The notes beneath the pieces were generated by a model, which saw only the letters and a program-made list of their open reading frames with translations, was not told the DNA's origin and did not search any database. From contig NZ_JAKLTN010000001.1 of NCBI RefSeq assembly GCF_022012295.1, positions 1,178,001-1,242,000 on the forward strand: 64,000 nucleotides of DNA. Direction: 5' to 3'. Shown here piece by piece: positions 33,728-43,353 of the stretch. The stretch's first letter is position 1; every line of letters starts with the position of its first letter. The position numbers and the translations under genes were made by a program. Source of the stretch: Dechloromonas hankyongensis (GTDB lineage: Bacteria; Pseudomonadota; Gammaproteobacteria; Burkholderiales; Rhodocyclaceae).

Positions 33728-35698
33728 ATGAAAAAAGAGGTATTCGGCCAAGCGGTGGGGCGGGCTTTTCGCTCGTCGCAAGTGCGGTTGGTGCTCTTTT
33801 TTGTCTTGACGTGGCTGGGGGTTGCGTTCCTGGTGGCCTTTCTGCTGCAGGAAGGGCGTCGCCAGGTCGAGCGCAATGCCGAGGCGGAAGTGGTGGCCGT
33901 GTCTGCCTTGCTGGAGACGCGCCTGTCCGGCGCCATCCAGCGTATCCAGGCGGCACTCGAGCATCTGGCGGTGGGTTTGCCGGCTGATGCGTGCAGCCAT
34001 GCCACGGCGGCAAATTTTCGTGGCAGCGTGGTCCGCGAGTTGGGTTTTCACGCGCGGCAGTTCCCTGAGGTCGATAGCTTCCGCATACTCGATGCACAGG
34101 GCGTGCTTCTCTATGCCTCGAAAGGCCGTGCCGAAGGTGTCGACTTCAGCGATCGCAGTTATTTCAAGGCCTTTGCGCACGGAGCGGGGAATGGTCTTTT
34201 CTTTTCCGAGGTGCAGACCGACCGCCTGACCAACCGGCCGGTGCTTAACGTGGCGGTTCCGGTTCGCGACGAGGCCGGTGGTTTGCGCGCGCTGATCGTT
34301 GCCCAACTCGATCTGGCCTATCTGTCGTCCTGGTTCGAGAGTGTCGGCGTCGGGGTCAATGGCGCGGTCTCGTTGCGGCGCACGGAGGACGGCGGGGTGG
34401 TCTTGCGCCGGCCCTTCGTGTCAGCCGCGGCCAACAAGCCCGTGCTCCATAATGCACTGCAGGAGCAGATCGAAGCCGGGGTCCGCTCGGGAACGATACG
34501 CCTGTGGGCGGCGGTTGACGGTGTCGAGCGCATCTATGGCTTTCGCCGCCTGGGCGACTATCCGTTTTACGTGACCGCCGGGCGGGCCAGCGTGGATTAT
34601 CTGGCCGACTGGCGGCATACCGCCTGGCTGGCCGCGGTGGCGGGTTTGCTGCTCTTCCTGGCCTTGTCGCTGGTTCTCATCCGCGTCTTGCGCGCCGGCG
34701 GGCGGGAGGCGGCGACGGCGGGGCGTTTGCGCGAAAGCGAGGCGCGTTACCGCATGCTGGCCGACAACAGCCACGACGTGATCTGGACCATCGATATTCC
34801 GACCCGTTGTTATACCTATGTCAGTCCGTCGGTCGGCGAAATGACTGGCTATACGCCAGAAGAAGTCGTCGGGCAGCCATTCGACGCCCGGCTGACGCCG
34901 GATTCGGCCACCCGGCTGGCGCGCGAAATCGACCTCGGCCTGCGCCGCATTGCGTCTGGCGACCGTGCGGGGAGTGTACTGGTCAGCGAATTCGAGCAGA
35001 TTTGCAAGGACGGGACGCAGATATCGACCGAGGTGGTGTCCAGTTACCTGCTCGACGCCGACGGCGTGGCGCGCACCATCCTCGGCATCACCCGCAATAT
35101 CAGCGAGCGCAAGGCGGCCGAGCGCGCCTTGAAGGAAAGCAATCGGCAGCTGCATGCGCGGATCGAGGAAATCGGGCGCCTGCAGGTGGCGTTGCAGGAA
35201 CTGGCCGTGCGCGACAGCCTGACCGGCCTGTACAACCGGCGCTATCTCGACGAGACGCTGGATCGTGAAGTGTCGCGCGCCCGGCGCGAAGGCAATCCCT
35301 TGTCGCTGGTCATGCTCGATATCGATTATTTCAAGCGGGTCAACGACACCTACGGCCACCAGGTCGGCGACGAGGTGCTGCGCACGCTGGCGGCGACGCT
35401 GTCGGCCGACATTCGGGCCGAGGACGTGGCGTGCCGCTATGGCGGCGAGGAGTTCCTGATCCTGCTGCCGAACATGCCGCTCGACGTTGCCATGCTGCGG
35501 GCCGAGGCGTGGCGGGCGGCGGTCGAGCGGCTGTCAATCGCCCACGGCAATTTCCAACTGACCTTCACCATTTCCCTTGGCGTTTCCGCCTATCCCGATC
35601 ACGGCAAGACGCCCGACGATCTGACCCGCTGCGCCGACCAGGCGCTCTACCAGGCCAAGCACGAAGGTCGTAACCGGGTCTCAATTCACTGCGACTGA
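33728..35698 (+). CDS. Membrane diguanylate cyclase: Cache-like sensor, PAS, GGDEF
   Basis: This 656-residue protein has an N-terminal membrane helix (about 20-40), a periplasmic Cache-like sensor (about 42-295, with VDSFRILDAQGVLLYASKGR) and a second helix (about 299-321, AWLAAVAGLLLFLALSLVL). A PAS domain (about 341-460, YTYVSPSVGEMTGYTPEEVV) and a GGDEF domain (about 495-656) with active-site YGGEEF (GGEEF at 572-576) follow. An inhibitory site RAED lies five residues before it. It should make cyclic-di-GMP. ATG 33728 is chosen; a TTG start upstream is less likely. Preceded by the DsbC gene, 70 nt away. Confidence 0.92.
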   Translation: MKKEVFGQAVGRAFRSSQVRLVLFFVLTWLGVAFLVAFLLQEGRRQVERNAEAEVVAVSALLETRLSGAIQRIQAALEHLAVGLPADACSHATAANFRGSVVRELGFHARQFPEVDSFRILDAQGVLLYASKGRAEGVDFSDRSYFKAFAHGAGNGLFFSEVQTDRLTNRPVLNVAVPVRDEAGGLRALIVAQLDLAYLSSWFESVGVGVNGAVSLRRTEDGGVVLRRPFVSAAANKPVLHNALQEQIEAGVRSGTIRLWAAVDGVERIYGFRRLGDYPFYVTAGRASVDYLADWRHTAWLAAVAGLLLFLALSLVLIRVLRAGGREAATAGRLRESEARYRMLADNSHDVIWTIDIPTRCYTYVSPSVGEMTGYTPEEVVGQPFDARLTPDSATRLAREIDLGLRRIASGDRAGSVLVSEFEQICKDGTQISTEVVSSYLLDADGVARTILGITRNISERKAAERALKESNRQLHARIEEIGRLQVALQELAVRDSLTGLYNRRYLDETLDREVSRARREGNPLSLVMLDIDYFKRVNDTYGHQVGDEVLRTLAATLSADIRAEDVACRYGGEEFLILLPNMPLDVAMLRAEAWRAAVERLSIAHGNFQLTFTISLGVSAYPDHGKTPDDLTRCADQALYQAKHEGRNRVSIHCD

Positions 35699-35928
35699 GC
35701 GGCGGCCGGATTCTCCGGTGCTCCGCCAAATTTTCCCCGCCTAGCCTCCACTTTTTACCACGCCGGCATGCTGGCGTCGTGCTGACTTTTGACTTCGATC
35801 AACTCCTGATAAGTCACTTTAAGTGTTGATTTTCGTGCCTTGATTTTTAAGGAAAAATTTTCAATAAAATGACTATTGAAAGTGCGCGTAAGTCCTTGTT
35901 GCGTAAGAAAAAATTCGCGATTCCACTA

Positions 35929-35957
35929 TTGACGGAGGGGGTTTGTTGTTTTAAAGT
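35929..35957 (+). promoter_or_regulatory. Candidate mraZ (dcw) promoter
   Basis: -35 TTGACG (35929-35934) and -10 TAAAGT (35952-35957) with a 17-bp spacer, directly followed by the MraZ repeats. It lies 45 nt upstream of mraZ. Expected to drive the whole dcw cluster. Confidence 0.55.
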
Positions 35958-35991
35958 GGGTAAACGTGTTGAAAAGTGGGTAAACGGGGAG
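35957..35991 (+). promoter_or_regulatory. MraZ operator (TGGGT repeats)
   Basis: TGGGT at 35957 and 35977 with intermediate TGTTG at 35967 and GGGAG at 35987, all spaced at exactly 10 bp. The TGGGN repeats separated by 5 nt are the known MraZ-binding pattern. The boxes overlap the -10 region, suiting autorepression of mraZ and the downstream genes. Confidence 0.75.
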
Positions 35992-36002
35992 CGAGACGAG
36001 GG

Positions 36003-36449
36003 ATGTTCGAAGGGGCTGCGGCACTTAATCTGGATGCGAAAGGGCGGCTTGCCATTCCGGCAAGACATCGCGAAGCCCTGCTCGCCGCCAGCGAGGGCTC
36101 GCTCGTCCTGACGGCGCATCCGCATCGCTGCCTGCTGCTTTACCCGTCGCCGGCCTGGGCGCCGATTCGCGACCAGATTCTCAAGGCGTCCAGCCTCGAT
36201 CCGCGTGCCGCATCGATCAAGCGGGTGCTGGTCGGTAATGCGCGTACCGAGGAGCCGGATTCGGCCGGCCGCATTCTGGTTGCGCCGGAGCTGCGCGAAT
36301 ACGCACAGCTCGAAAAGACCGTCTACCTGGTCGGCATGGGTTCGCACTTCGAAATCTGGAGCGAGGCCGGCTGGAAGCAGCAGAACGACCTGGCGGCGGA
36401 GGCCCTGTCGGGCGACATGCCGCCCGGCTTCGGAGACCTGGTGCTGTGA
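36003..36449 (+). CDS. mraZ: Transcriptional regulator MraZ
   Basis: This 148-residue protein of two tandem AbrB/SpoVT-like domains starts [20 protein letters not shown], with a second DxxGR motif in [16 protein letters not shown]. It is the first gene of the dcw cluster and its own repressor in studied bacteria. GTGA overlap with rsmH downstream. Confidence 0.95.
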   Translation: MFEGAAALNLDAKGRLAIPARHREALLAASEGSLVLTAHPHRCLLLYPSPAWAPIRDQILKASSLDPRAASIKRVLVGNARTEEPDSAGRILVAPELREYAQLEKTVYLVGMGSHFEIWSEAGWKQQNDLAAEALSGDMPPGFGDLVL

Positions 36450-37372
36450 CGAAGGGCGGCGCCCACGTCACGGTGCTGCTCGATGAGGCGGTAGAGTCCC
36501 TGGCGATCAAGGCTGACGGCGTTTACGTCGATGCTACGTTCGGCCGCGGCGGCCACAGTCGCCGCATCCTTTCTGTTCTGAATGAGCGGGGGCGCCTGGT
36601 GGCGCTCGACCGCGACCCGCAGGCGATTGCCGCGGGCGAGGCGATTGACGATTCCCGTTTCCTGTTGGTGCATCGCGCCTTTGGCGAATTGGCCGAGGCG
36701 GCGCAAGAGGCCGGGATTTCGGGGGTCGATGGGGTTTTGTTTGATGTGGGGGTGTCGTCGCCGCAAATCGACGACGGGGAACGCGGCTTCAGCTTTCGCT
36801 ACGACGCGCCGCTCGACATGCGTATGGATACCACGCAGGGCGAGACGGCGGCCGAGTGGCTGGCGCGGGCCGAGGTGAGAGACATAACGGAGGTCATTAG
36901 AAACTATGGCGAAGAACGGTTTGCTTTCCAGATTGCAAAGAAGGTTGTGGCTGCTCGGGTCGAACAACCTATTGTCACAACAGGTCAGTTCGCGGCCCTC
37001 GTACGCGAGGCCGTGCGCACCCGTGAACCAGGGCAGGACCCGGCGACGCGCAGCTTTCAAGCTCTACGGATTCATATCAACCAAGAGCTCCGCCAGCTGG
37101 AGATAGCCCTGCCGCAGGCGCTCGACCTGCTCAAGCCGGGTGGCCGTCTGGCCGTGATTTCCTTCCACTCGCTCGAGGACCGCATCGTCAAGAATTTCAT
37201 GCGCGCGCAAGCGACGCCGGATGCCCTGCCCAAGAACCTGCCCTTGCGTGCCGATCAATTGCCGAAACCCAAGCTCCGCCTGGTCGGCAAGGCGATCAAG
37301 CCGAGTGCGGCTGAGATCGAGGCCAATCCGCGGGCACGCAGTGCAGTGATGCGCGTGGCCGAGAAGCTGTGA
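36446..37372 (+). CDS. rsmH: 16S rRNA (cytosine1402-N4)-methyltransferase
   Basis: This 308-residue SAM-dependent methyltransferase has GTG start [16 protein letters not shown], the SAM loop [14 protein letters not shown], and [14 protein letters not shown] and [14 protein letters not shown]. It modifies the ribosomal P site. Residues from about 144 use several codons rare for this region (AGA, ATA, ATT, ACA), unlike the flanks. ftsL follows with a 1-nt overlap. Confidence 0.96.
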   Translation: MTKGGAHVTVLLDEAVESLAIKADGVYVDATFGRGGHSRRILSVLNERGRLVALDRDPQAIAAGEAIDDSRFLLVHRAFGELAEAAQEAGISGVDGVLFDVGVSSPQIDDGERGFSFRYDAPLDMRMDTTQGETAAEWLARAEVRDITEVIRNYGEERFAFQIAKKVVAARVEQPIVTTGQFAALVREAVRTREPGQDPATRSFQALRIHINQELRQLEIALPQALDLLKPGGRLAVISFHSLEDRIVKNFMRAQATPDALPKNLPLRADQLPKPKLRLVGKAIKPSAAEIEANPRARSAVMRVAEKL

Positions 37373-37656
37373 TGCTGCGTTTCAATATGATCCTTCTCCT
37401 GATCGTCGTCGTTTGTGCGCTGGGTGCGGTGACCTCCCAGCACCGGGCGCGCAAGCTGTTCCAGGCGTTGGAGGCGGAGCAGGAGCGGGCGCGTCAGCTC
37501 GATATCGAGTACGGCCAGCTGCAGCTTGAAATGTCGACCTGGGCGAACCATCCGCGTATCGAAAAAATTGCCCGCGACCGGCTGCGCATGGTCGCTCCGG
37601 ATGCCTTGGGCCGTGTCGTGCAGGCACCGGTCGTGGCCAAGAAGGGGGGGCGCTGA
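37372..37656 (+). CDS. ftsL: Cell division protein FtsL
   Basis: This 94-residue bitopic protein has one membrane helix (FNMILLLIVVVCALGAVTS) and a periplasmic coiled coil (RARKLFQALEAEQERARQL). It partners FtsB and FtsQ at the divisome. A GTG 3 nt upstream (37369) gives a 4-nt overlap with rsmH; ATG 37372 gives 1 nt. Overlaps ftsI by 1 nt. Confidence 0.92.
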   Translation: MLRFNMILLLIVVVCALGAVTSQHRARKLFQALEAEQERARQLDIEYGQLQLEMSTWANHPRIEKIARDRLRMVAPDALGRVVQAPVVAKKGGR

Positions 37657-39404
37657 TGGTGGTTCGGCGTCGTCCGCAGCGCGGTCACCGCTTCACCGAG
37701 AGTCCGGTCTTGCAGCTGGCCCTGCAGGGCTGGCGTTCGCGCATGGTCGGCCTGCTGCTGATGGGGGCTTTCCTCGCCCTGGTGGCGCGCGGCTTCTACC
37801 TGCAGGTGATCAATAACGATTTCCTGCAGCAGAAGGGCGATTCGCGCTATCTGCGCGACATCGAGATTTCCGCCTCGCGTGGCAAGGTCATCGACCGCAA
37901 TGGCGACCTGCTGGCCGTGTCCACGCCGATGAAGACCATCTGGGCGATTCCGGGCGATGCGCGGACCATGACCGCGCCGCAGAAGGGTCAGCTGGCCGAG
38001 TTGCTCGGCATCAGCGTGCGCGAGCTGGATGGCAAGATCGCCACCGAGAAGACCTTCACCTTCATCAAGCGCCAGGTGTCGCCGGAAACGGCCGATCGCA
38101 TCGCCGCGCTGAAATTCCCCGGCGTGCATCAGGAGCGCGAATACCGCCGCTTCTATCCGACCGGCGACATGACGGCGCATATCGTCGGTTTCACCGGCGT
38201 CGACGACAAGGGGCTGGAGGGCGTTGAACTGGCCTTCCAGAACAGCCTGCTCGGCCGCTCGGGCAGCCGCACGGTGATCCGCGATCGGCGCGGCAATATC
38301 GTTGAGGACGTCGGGGCCACCAAGCCGCCGCAGGATGGCAAGGATGTCCGTCTGGCGCTCGATTCCAAGATCCAGTACCTGGCCTACAGCCAGTTGAAGG
38401 AAGCGATCGAGAAACACAGCGCCAAGGCAGGCGGGGCGGTGGTCATCGATGCGCGTAATGGCGAAATCCTGGCTTTGGCCAACTGGCCGACCTACAACCC
38501 GAACAACCGGGAAAAGCTGTCCGGCGCCCAGTTGCGCAACCGGGCGATCACCGACACCTACGAGCCGGGTTCGGTGATGAAGCCGTTTACGGCCGCCCTG
38601 GCGCTGGAAAAGGGTAAGGTCCGCTTCGACACCATCATCAATTGCGCCCCGGGCAAGATGAGTATCGGCCCGGCCACTATTTCGGATGCCCACCCCCACG
38701 GCGCGTTGACCGTGGCGCAGGTCATTCAAAAGTCGTCGAACGTCGGCACCGCCAAGATCGCCTTGGGTTTTTCGCCCAAGGAAATGTGGGACCTGTTCGA
38801 CAGCGTTGGCTTCGGCCAGGCGCCGAATCTCGGCTTCCCGGGCGAAGTGAATGGCCGCCTGCGGCCGTGGAAGAACTGGCGCCCGATCGAGCAGGCGACC
38901 ATGTCCTACGGCCACGGCATCGCCGTCAGCCTGATCCAGATGGCACGGGCCTATACGGTATTTGCCCGCGACGGCGAATTGATGCCTTTGTCGCTGGTCA
39001 AAATTGAAGACGCACCGCCGCACGGCACCCGTGTCTTTTCGCCGCAGACCGCCCGCGAACTGCGCGCCATGCTGGAAATGGCGGCCGGCCCGGAGGGCAC
39101 TGCCCCGAAGGCGCGCGTCCCGGGTTACCGCGTCGGCGGCAAGACCGGTACGGCGTACAAGATCGAGGGCGGCGTCTATGCCCGGAAATACGTGGCGTCC
39201 TTCGTCGGCATCGCGCCGATCAGCGAGCCGCGCCTGGTGGTGGCGGTGATGATTGACGAACCCACCGCCGGCGGTCACTTCGGCGGCGACGTGGCCGGCC
39301 CGGTCTTCTCGCAGATCATGGGCGGCGCCCTGCGCACCCTGGGCATCGCGCCGGATGCGCCGATCCAGGTGGCGGCGAGCGACGCCGAGAAAGGCAAGCT
39401 ATGA
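37656..39404 (+). CDS. ftsI: Peptidoglycan transpeptidase FtsI (PBP3)
   Basis: This 582-residue class B penicillin-binding protein has a membrane anchor (about residues 30-50), a pedestal domain, and a transpeptidase domain with SVMK (S306), SSN (360-362) and KTG (496-498). It cross-links septal peptidoglycan. It overlaps ftsL by 1 nt and murE by 4 nt. Confidence 0.97.
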   Translation: MVVRRRPQRGHRFTESPVLQLALQGWRSRMVGLLLMGAFLALVARGFYLQVINNDFLQQKGDSRYLRDIEISASRGKVIDRNGDLLAVSTPMKTIWAIPGDARTMTAPQKGQLAELLGISVRELDGKIATEKTFTFIKRQVSPETADRIAALKFPGVHQEREYRRFYPTGDMTAHIVGFTGVDDKGLEGVELAFQNSLLGRSGSRTVIRDRRGNIVEDVGATKPPQDGKDVRLALDSKIQYLAYSQLKEAIEKHSAKAGGAVVIDARNGEILALANWPTYNPNNREKLSGAQLRNRAITDTYEPGSVMKPFTAALALEKGKVRFDTIINCAPGKMSIGPATISDAHPHGALTVAQVIQKSSNVGTAKIALGFSPKEMWDLFDSVGFGQAPNLGFPGEVNGRLRPWKNWRPIEQATMSYGHGIAVSLIQMARAYTVFARDGELMPLSLVKIEDAPPHGTRVFSPQTARELRAMLEMAAGPEGTAPKARVPGYRVGGKTGTAYKIEGGVYARKYVASFVGIAPISEPRLVVAVMIDEPTAGGHFGGDVAGPVFSQIMGGALRTLGIAPDAPIQVAASDAEKGKL

Positions 39405-40879
39405 GCACGCCGCGCGAAATTCTCGACCGCCTGGAAGCGCTTGGCGTCGTGGTGAGCGGCGTGGCCGACGACAGCCGCCAAGTGCGGCCGGGCGACCTGT
39501 TCCTGGCCTACCCCGGCGATCTGGCCGACGGCCGTCGCTACATCGCCGATGCCCTGGCCAAGGGCGCTGTCGCCCTGCTCTGGCAGCCGGGCGGCGATTT
39601 CGTCTGGAATGCCGAGTGGGCCGTCCCCAACCTGTCGCATGCCGCGCTGCGCCCGCTGGCCGGGCCGCTGGCTCATGCCGTCTATGGCCATCCCAGCGAG
39701 GCCCTGTCGCTGATCGCCATCACCGGCACCAACGGCAAGACCACCATCAGCCAGTGCCTGGCCCGCGCCTACCCCAAGCCCTGCGCCATCATCGGCACGC
39801 TGGGCGCCGGCTTCCCGGACGCGATGGCGGAAACCGGCTTCACGACGCCGGAAGCGACGACGCTGATGCGCTACCTGGCCGAATTCCGCAGCCAGCACGC
39901 GGCCGCCTGCGCCCTGGAAGCCAGCTCGATCGGCATCGAGGAGGGGCGCATGAACGGCGCCCGCGTCGATGTCGCGGTATTCACCAATTTCACCCGCGAC
40001 CATCTTGACTACCACGGCACGATGGAAGCCTATGCCGCGGCCAAGGAAAAGCTGTTCCACTGGCCGCGCCTGCGCACCGCCATCGTCAATGTGGACGACG
40101 AGTTCGGCTGCCAGTTGATGCGCAGCACCTCGGCCATGCGCGTCCTCGGCTACAGCATCGGCGAGGCGCGCCGCGATTTCCATGCCGTCGTGCGCGCCGA
40201 GGAACTGGTCGACACTCCCTTCGGTCAACGTTTCAACCTGGTTCTGCCCAATGGCCGGGCTGTGGTCGATACGGCGCTGGTCGGCCGCTACAACGTGTCC
40301 AACCTGCTGGCGATTGCCGCCGTGCTGTTCGATGCCGGCCTGCCGGCGGCCGACGTGGCGCTGCGCCTGTCGGAACTGACGCCGCCACCGGGACGCATGG
40401 AGCGGGTGGGCGGCAACGGCGAGCCGCTGGTCGTCATCGACTACGCGCACACGCCGGATGCCCTGGAAAACGCCCTGCTTGCCCTGCGCGACGTGGCGAC
40501 GCCGCGCGGCGGCCGCCTCAGCGTGGTCTTCGGCTGCGGCGGCGACCGCGACCGCGGCAAGCGTCCGCAGATGGGCGGCGTCGCCGAGCGTTGCGCCGAC
40601 CGCGTGCTGGTGACCAGCGACAACCCGCGCAGTGAGGAGCCGCAGGCCATCATCGACGAAATTGTCGCCGGCATGACGCATGCCGAAACCGTGGTCGACC
40701 GCGCCGCGGCTATCCGCCAGGCGGTGCTCGAGGCTGATGCGCAGGACGTGATCCTGCTCGCCGGCAAGGGACACGAACCGTATCAGGACATGGGCGGCGT
40801 CCGTCTGCCCTTCTCCGATGTCGAACAGGCCGCAGCGGCATTGACCCTGCGCCGCAACAGAGTGGAGGACGCGGCATGA
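39401..40879 (+). CDS. murE: UDP-MurNAc-tripeptide synthetase MurE (meso-DAP type)
   Basis: This 492-residue Mur ligase has the ATP loop TGTNGKTTI and the motif DNPR (TSDNPRSEEPQAI), which marks meso-diaminopimelate specificity. It adds the third stem residue. Translationally coupled by ATGA to ftsI and murF. Confidence 0.97.
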   Translation: MSTPREILDRLEALGVVVSGVADDSRQVRPGDLFLAYPGDLADGRRYIADALAKGAVALLWQPGGDFVWNAEWAVPNLSHAALRPLAGPLAHAVYGHPSEALSLIAITGTNGKTTISQCLARAYPKPCAIIGTLGAGFPDAMAETGFTTPEATTLMRYLAEFRSQHAAACALEASSIGIEEGRMNGARVDVAVFTNFTRDHLDYHGTMEAYAAAKEKLFHWPRLRTAIVNVDDEFGCQLMRSTSAMRVLGYSIGEARRDFHAVVRAEELVDTPFGQRFNLVLPNGRAVVDTALVGRYNVSNLLAIAAVLFDAGLPAADVALRLSELTPPPGRMERVGGNGEPLVVIDYAHTPDALENALLALRDVATPRGGRLSVVFGCGGDRDRGKRPQMGGVAERCADRVLVTSDNPRSEEPQAIIDEIVAGMTHAETVVDRAAAIRQAVLEADAQDVILLAGKGHEPYQDMGGVRLPFSDVEQAAAALTLRRNRVEDAA

Positions 40880-42246
40880 ACTGGCTGCTGTCGCAAGTCG
40901 CAAACGCCGTACAGGGGCGTCTGGTGGGCGCCGATGTAGCGCTCGCCGGCATCACGACCGATACCCGGGCGATTACTCCGGGGGCCTTGTTCATCGCCCT
41001 GGCCGGCGAGCGTTTCGATGCGCACGATTTCCTGACCCAGGCCCTGGCCAGTGGCGCCGCCGCCGTGCTGGTGTCGGATGAAGCCAAGGTGCCGGCCGGC
41101 GCTTCGGCGGTGGTGGTAGCCGATACCCGCCTGGCCCTGGGCCGTCTGGCCGCCGCCTGGCGCGCCCAGTTCGACCTGCCGGTCATTGCCGTCACCGGCT
41201 CCAACGGCAAGACGACGACCAAGGAAATGATCGCCGCCATCCTCAAGGCAGCCTTCGGCGCGGCCGTGCTGTCCACCCGCGGCAACCTGAACAACGACAT
41301 CGGCCTGCCGCTGACCCTGCTCGGCCTGAGTGCTTCGCATCGCGCCGCGGTGATCGAGATGGGCATGAACCATCCGGGCGAAATCGGCTATCTGGCCCCC
41401 ATCGGCGCGCCGACCGTGGCGCTGCTCACCAATGCCCAGCGCGCCCACCTCGAAGGGATGGGCGATCTGGACGAAGTGGCACGCGAGAAGGGTTCCATCT
41501 TCAACGGCCTGCCGGCCGACGGCGTAGCGGTGATCAACGCCGACGACGCTTATGCCGCCGCCTGGCGCGGCATGGCCGGCGGACGTCCGGTGCGCACCTT
41601 CGCCGTCGACGGCGCCGCCGATGTGGTCGGTGTCGTGCACCAGCACGGCCTGGAAACCGAACTCGAACTGCAGGCGCCGGAAGGCGTCGCCACCGTGAAG
41701 CTGCGCATCCCCGGCCGGCACAACGCGCGCAATGCCGTGGCCGCCGCTGCCGCCTGCCTGGCGGCCGGTGTCGGGCTGGCCGCCGTGGTCGAAGGCCTGG
41801 CGGCCTTCTCCGGCGTCAAGGGCCGCCTGCAGCGCCGCGCCGGCAAGCAGGGCGCCGAGATACTCGACGATACCTACAACGCCAACCCGGATTCGGTGCG
41901 CGCCGGCATCGACGTGCTGGCCTCGACCATTGGCCGCAAGCTGCTGGTGCTCGGTGATATGGGCGAAATCGGCGAAGCCAGCGGGCAGTACCACGACGAG
42001 ATCGGCGGCTACGCCAAGAGCCAGGGCATCGATCGCCTGTTCGCGCTGGGCGACACGTCGCAGTTGGCCGTGCGCAACTTCGGCGAGGGGGCACGGCACT
42101 TCTGCAATGTCGACAAGCTGATCGCCGCCGTCGACAAGGAATTGGGCCCCGACACCACCGTGCTGGTCAAGGGCTCGCGCTTCATGAAAATGGAACGGGT
42201 GGCCGATGCACTGGCAGCACCCGTCGCTCCCGAGGAGAAAAACTGA
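40876..42246 (+). CDS. murF: UDP-MurNAc-pentapeptide synthetase MurF
   Basis: This 456-residue Mur ligase has [14 protein letters not shown] and [26 protein letters not shown] and [10 protein letters not shown], all family blocks. It adds D-Ala-D-Ala to the precursor. 4-nt overlap with murE, 1-nt overlap with mraY. Confidence 0.97.
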   Translation: MNWLLSQVANAVQGRLVGADVALAGITTDTRAITPGALFIALAGERFDAHDFLTQALASGAAAVLVSDEAKVPAGASAVVVADTRLALGRLAAAWRAQFDLPVIAVTGSNGKTTTKEMIAAILKAAFGAAVLSTRGNLNNDIGLPLTLLGLSASHRAAVIEMGMNHPGEIGYLAPIGAPTVALLTNAQRAHLEGMGDLDEVAREKGSIFNGLPADGVAVINADDAYAAAWRGMAGGRPVRTFAVDGAADVVGVVHQHGLETELELQAPEGVATVKLRIPGRHNARNAVAAAAACLAAGVGLAAVVEGLAAFSGVKGRLQRRAGKQGAEILDDTYNANPDSVRAGIDVLASTIGRKLLVLGDMGEIGEASGQYHDEIGGYAKSQGIDRLFALGDTSQLAVRNFGEGARHFCNVDKLIAAVDKELGPDTTVLVKGSRFMKMERVADALAAPVAPEEKN

Positions 42247-43349
42247 TGCTGCTGGCTCTTGCCCAATGGCTCGCCCAGGACGTTCGCTTCTTCAACGTCT
42301 TCAACTACATCACGCTGCGCGCCGTGCTGGCGGCGATGACGGCGCTGCTCATTTCGCTGGCCGCCGGGCCGCGCGTCATCCGCTGGCTGGCCGCCAAGAA
42401 GATCGGGCAGGCGGTGCGCACCGACGGGCCGCAGACCCACCTCGTCAAGTCCGGGACGCCGACCATGGGCGGCGTGCTCATCCTCATCGCCATCGGCATC
42501 ACCACGCTGCTGTGGGGCGACCTGACCAACAAGTACGTGTGGACCGTGCTGGTCGTCACGCTGGGTTACGGCATCGTCGGCTGGTACGACGACTGGAAGA
42601 AGGTGGTCTACCGTGACCCGAACGGCCTGGCCAGCCGCTGGAAGTTCTTCTGGCAGTCGGTGCTCGGCATCGGCGCCGCGCTGTTCATCGCCTTCTCGGC
42701 CAAGAGCCCGGCGCAGACCGAACTGATCATCCCCTTCATCAAGACCATCAGCTACCCGCTCGGTGTCGTCGGCTTCATCACCCTGACTTACTTTGTGATT
42801 GTCGGCACCAGCAATGCGGTCAACCTGACCGATGGCCTGGACGGCCTGGCGATCATGCCGACCGTCATGATCGCCTCGGCCTTCGCGCTGATCGCCTACG
42901 TCACCGGCCACGCGGTGTATGCCAAGTACCTGCTCATTCCCTACGTGCCGGGGGCCGGCGAACTGTGCATCCTGCTCGGCGCCATCGCCGGGGCGGGTCT
43001 CGGCTTCCTGTGGTTCAACGCCTACCCGGCCGAAGTGTTCATGGGCGACGTCGGCGCGCTGGCGCTCGGCGCGGCGCTCGGCACCATCGCCGTCATCGTC
43101 CGCCAGGAAATCGTGCTGCTCATCATGGGCGGCGTCTTCGTCATCGAAACCCTGTCGGTGATGCTGCAGGTCAGCTACTTCAAATACACCAAGAAGAAGT
43201 ACGGCGAGGGGCGGCGCATCCTGCGCATGGCGCCGCTGCACCACCACTTCGAACAGACCGGCTGGAAGGAGACGCAGGTCGTCGTCCGCTTCTGGATCAT
43301 CACCATCATGCTCGTGCTGATCGGGCTGTCTACCCTGAAGCTGCGCTGA
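42246..43349 (+). CDS. mraY: Phospho-MurNAc-pentapeptide translocase MraY
   Basis: This 367-residue polytopic enzyme has [37 protein letters not shown] and [13 protein letters not shown] with conserved catalytic Asp residues. It forms lipid I. Ends with [17 protein letters not shown], the MraY histidine motif. Four nt before murD. Confidence 0.97.
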   Translation: MLLALAQWLAQDVRFFNVFNYITLRAVLAAMTALLISLAAGPRVIRWLAAKKIGQAVRTDGPQTHLVKSGTPTMGGVLILIAIGITTLLWGDLTNKYVWTVLVVTLGYGIVGWYDDWKKVVYRDPNGLASRWKFFWQSVLGIGAALFIAFSAKSPAQTELIIPFIKTISYPLGVVGFITLTYFVIVGTSNAVNLTDGLDGLAIMPTVMIASAFALIAYVTGHAVYAKYLLIPYVPGAGELCILLGAIAGAGLGFLWFNAYPAEVFMGDVGALALGAALGTIAVIVRQEIVLLIMGGVFVIETLSVMLQVSYFKYTKKKYGEGRRILRMAPLHHHFEQTGWKETQVVVRFWIITIMLVLIGLSTLKLR

Positions 43350-43353
43350 ACAC

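Larger units (their letters stand above)
35699..36002. other. Non-coding region between the GGDEF gene and mraZ
   Basis: This 304-bp stretch is AT-rich for this genome around 35800-35960. It contains a GC hairpin (about 35761-35778, ACGCCGGCATGCTGGCGT) that could help end the GGDEF transcript and an 8-bp inverted repeat TTTCAATA/TATTGAAA (35859-35881). The mraZ promoter and MraZ repeats are listed separately. No RNA gene is seen; RNase P RNA, sometimes found near here in related genomes, is not present. Confidence 0.5.

Noticed and set aside
35699..36002. Possible RNase P RNA upstream of mraZ
   Set aside because: The region is too short and lacks the conserved P4-type core sequences.
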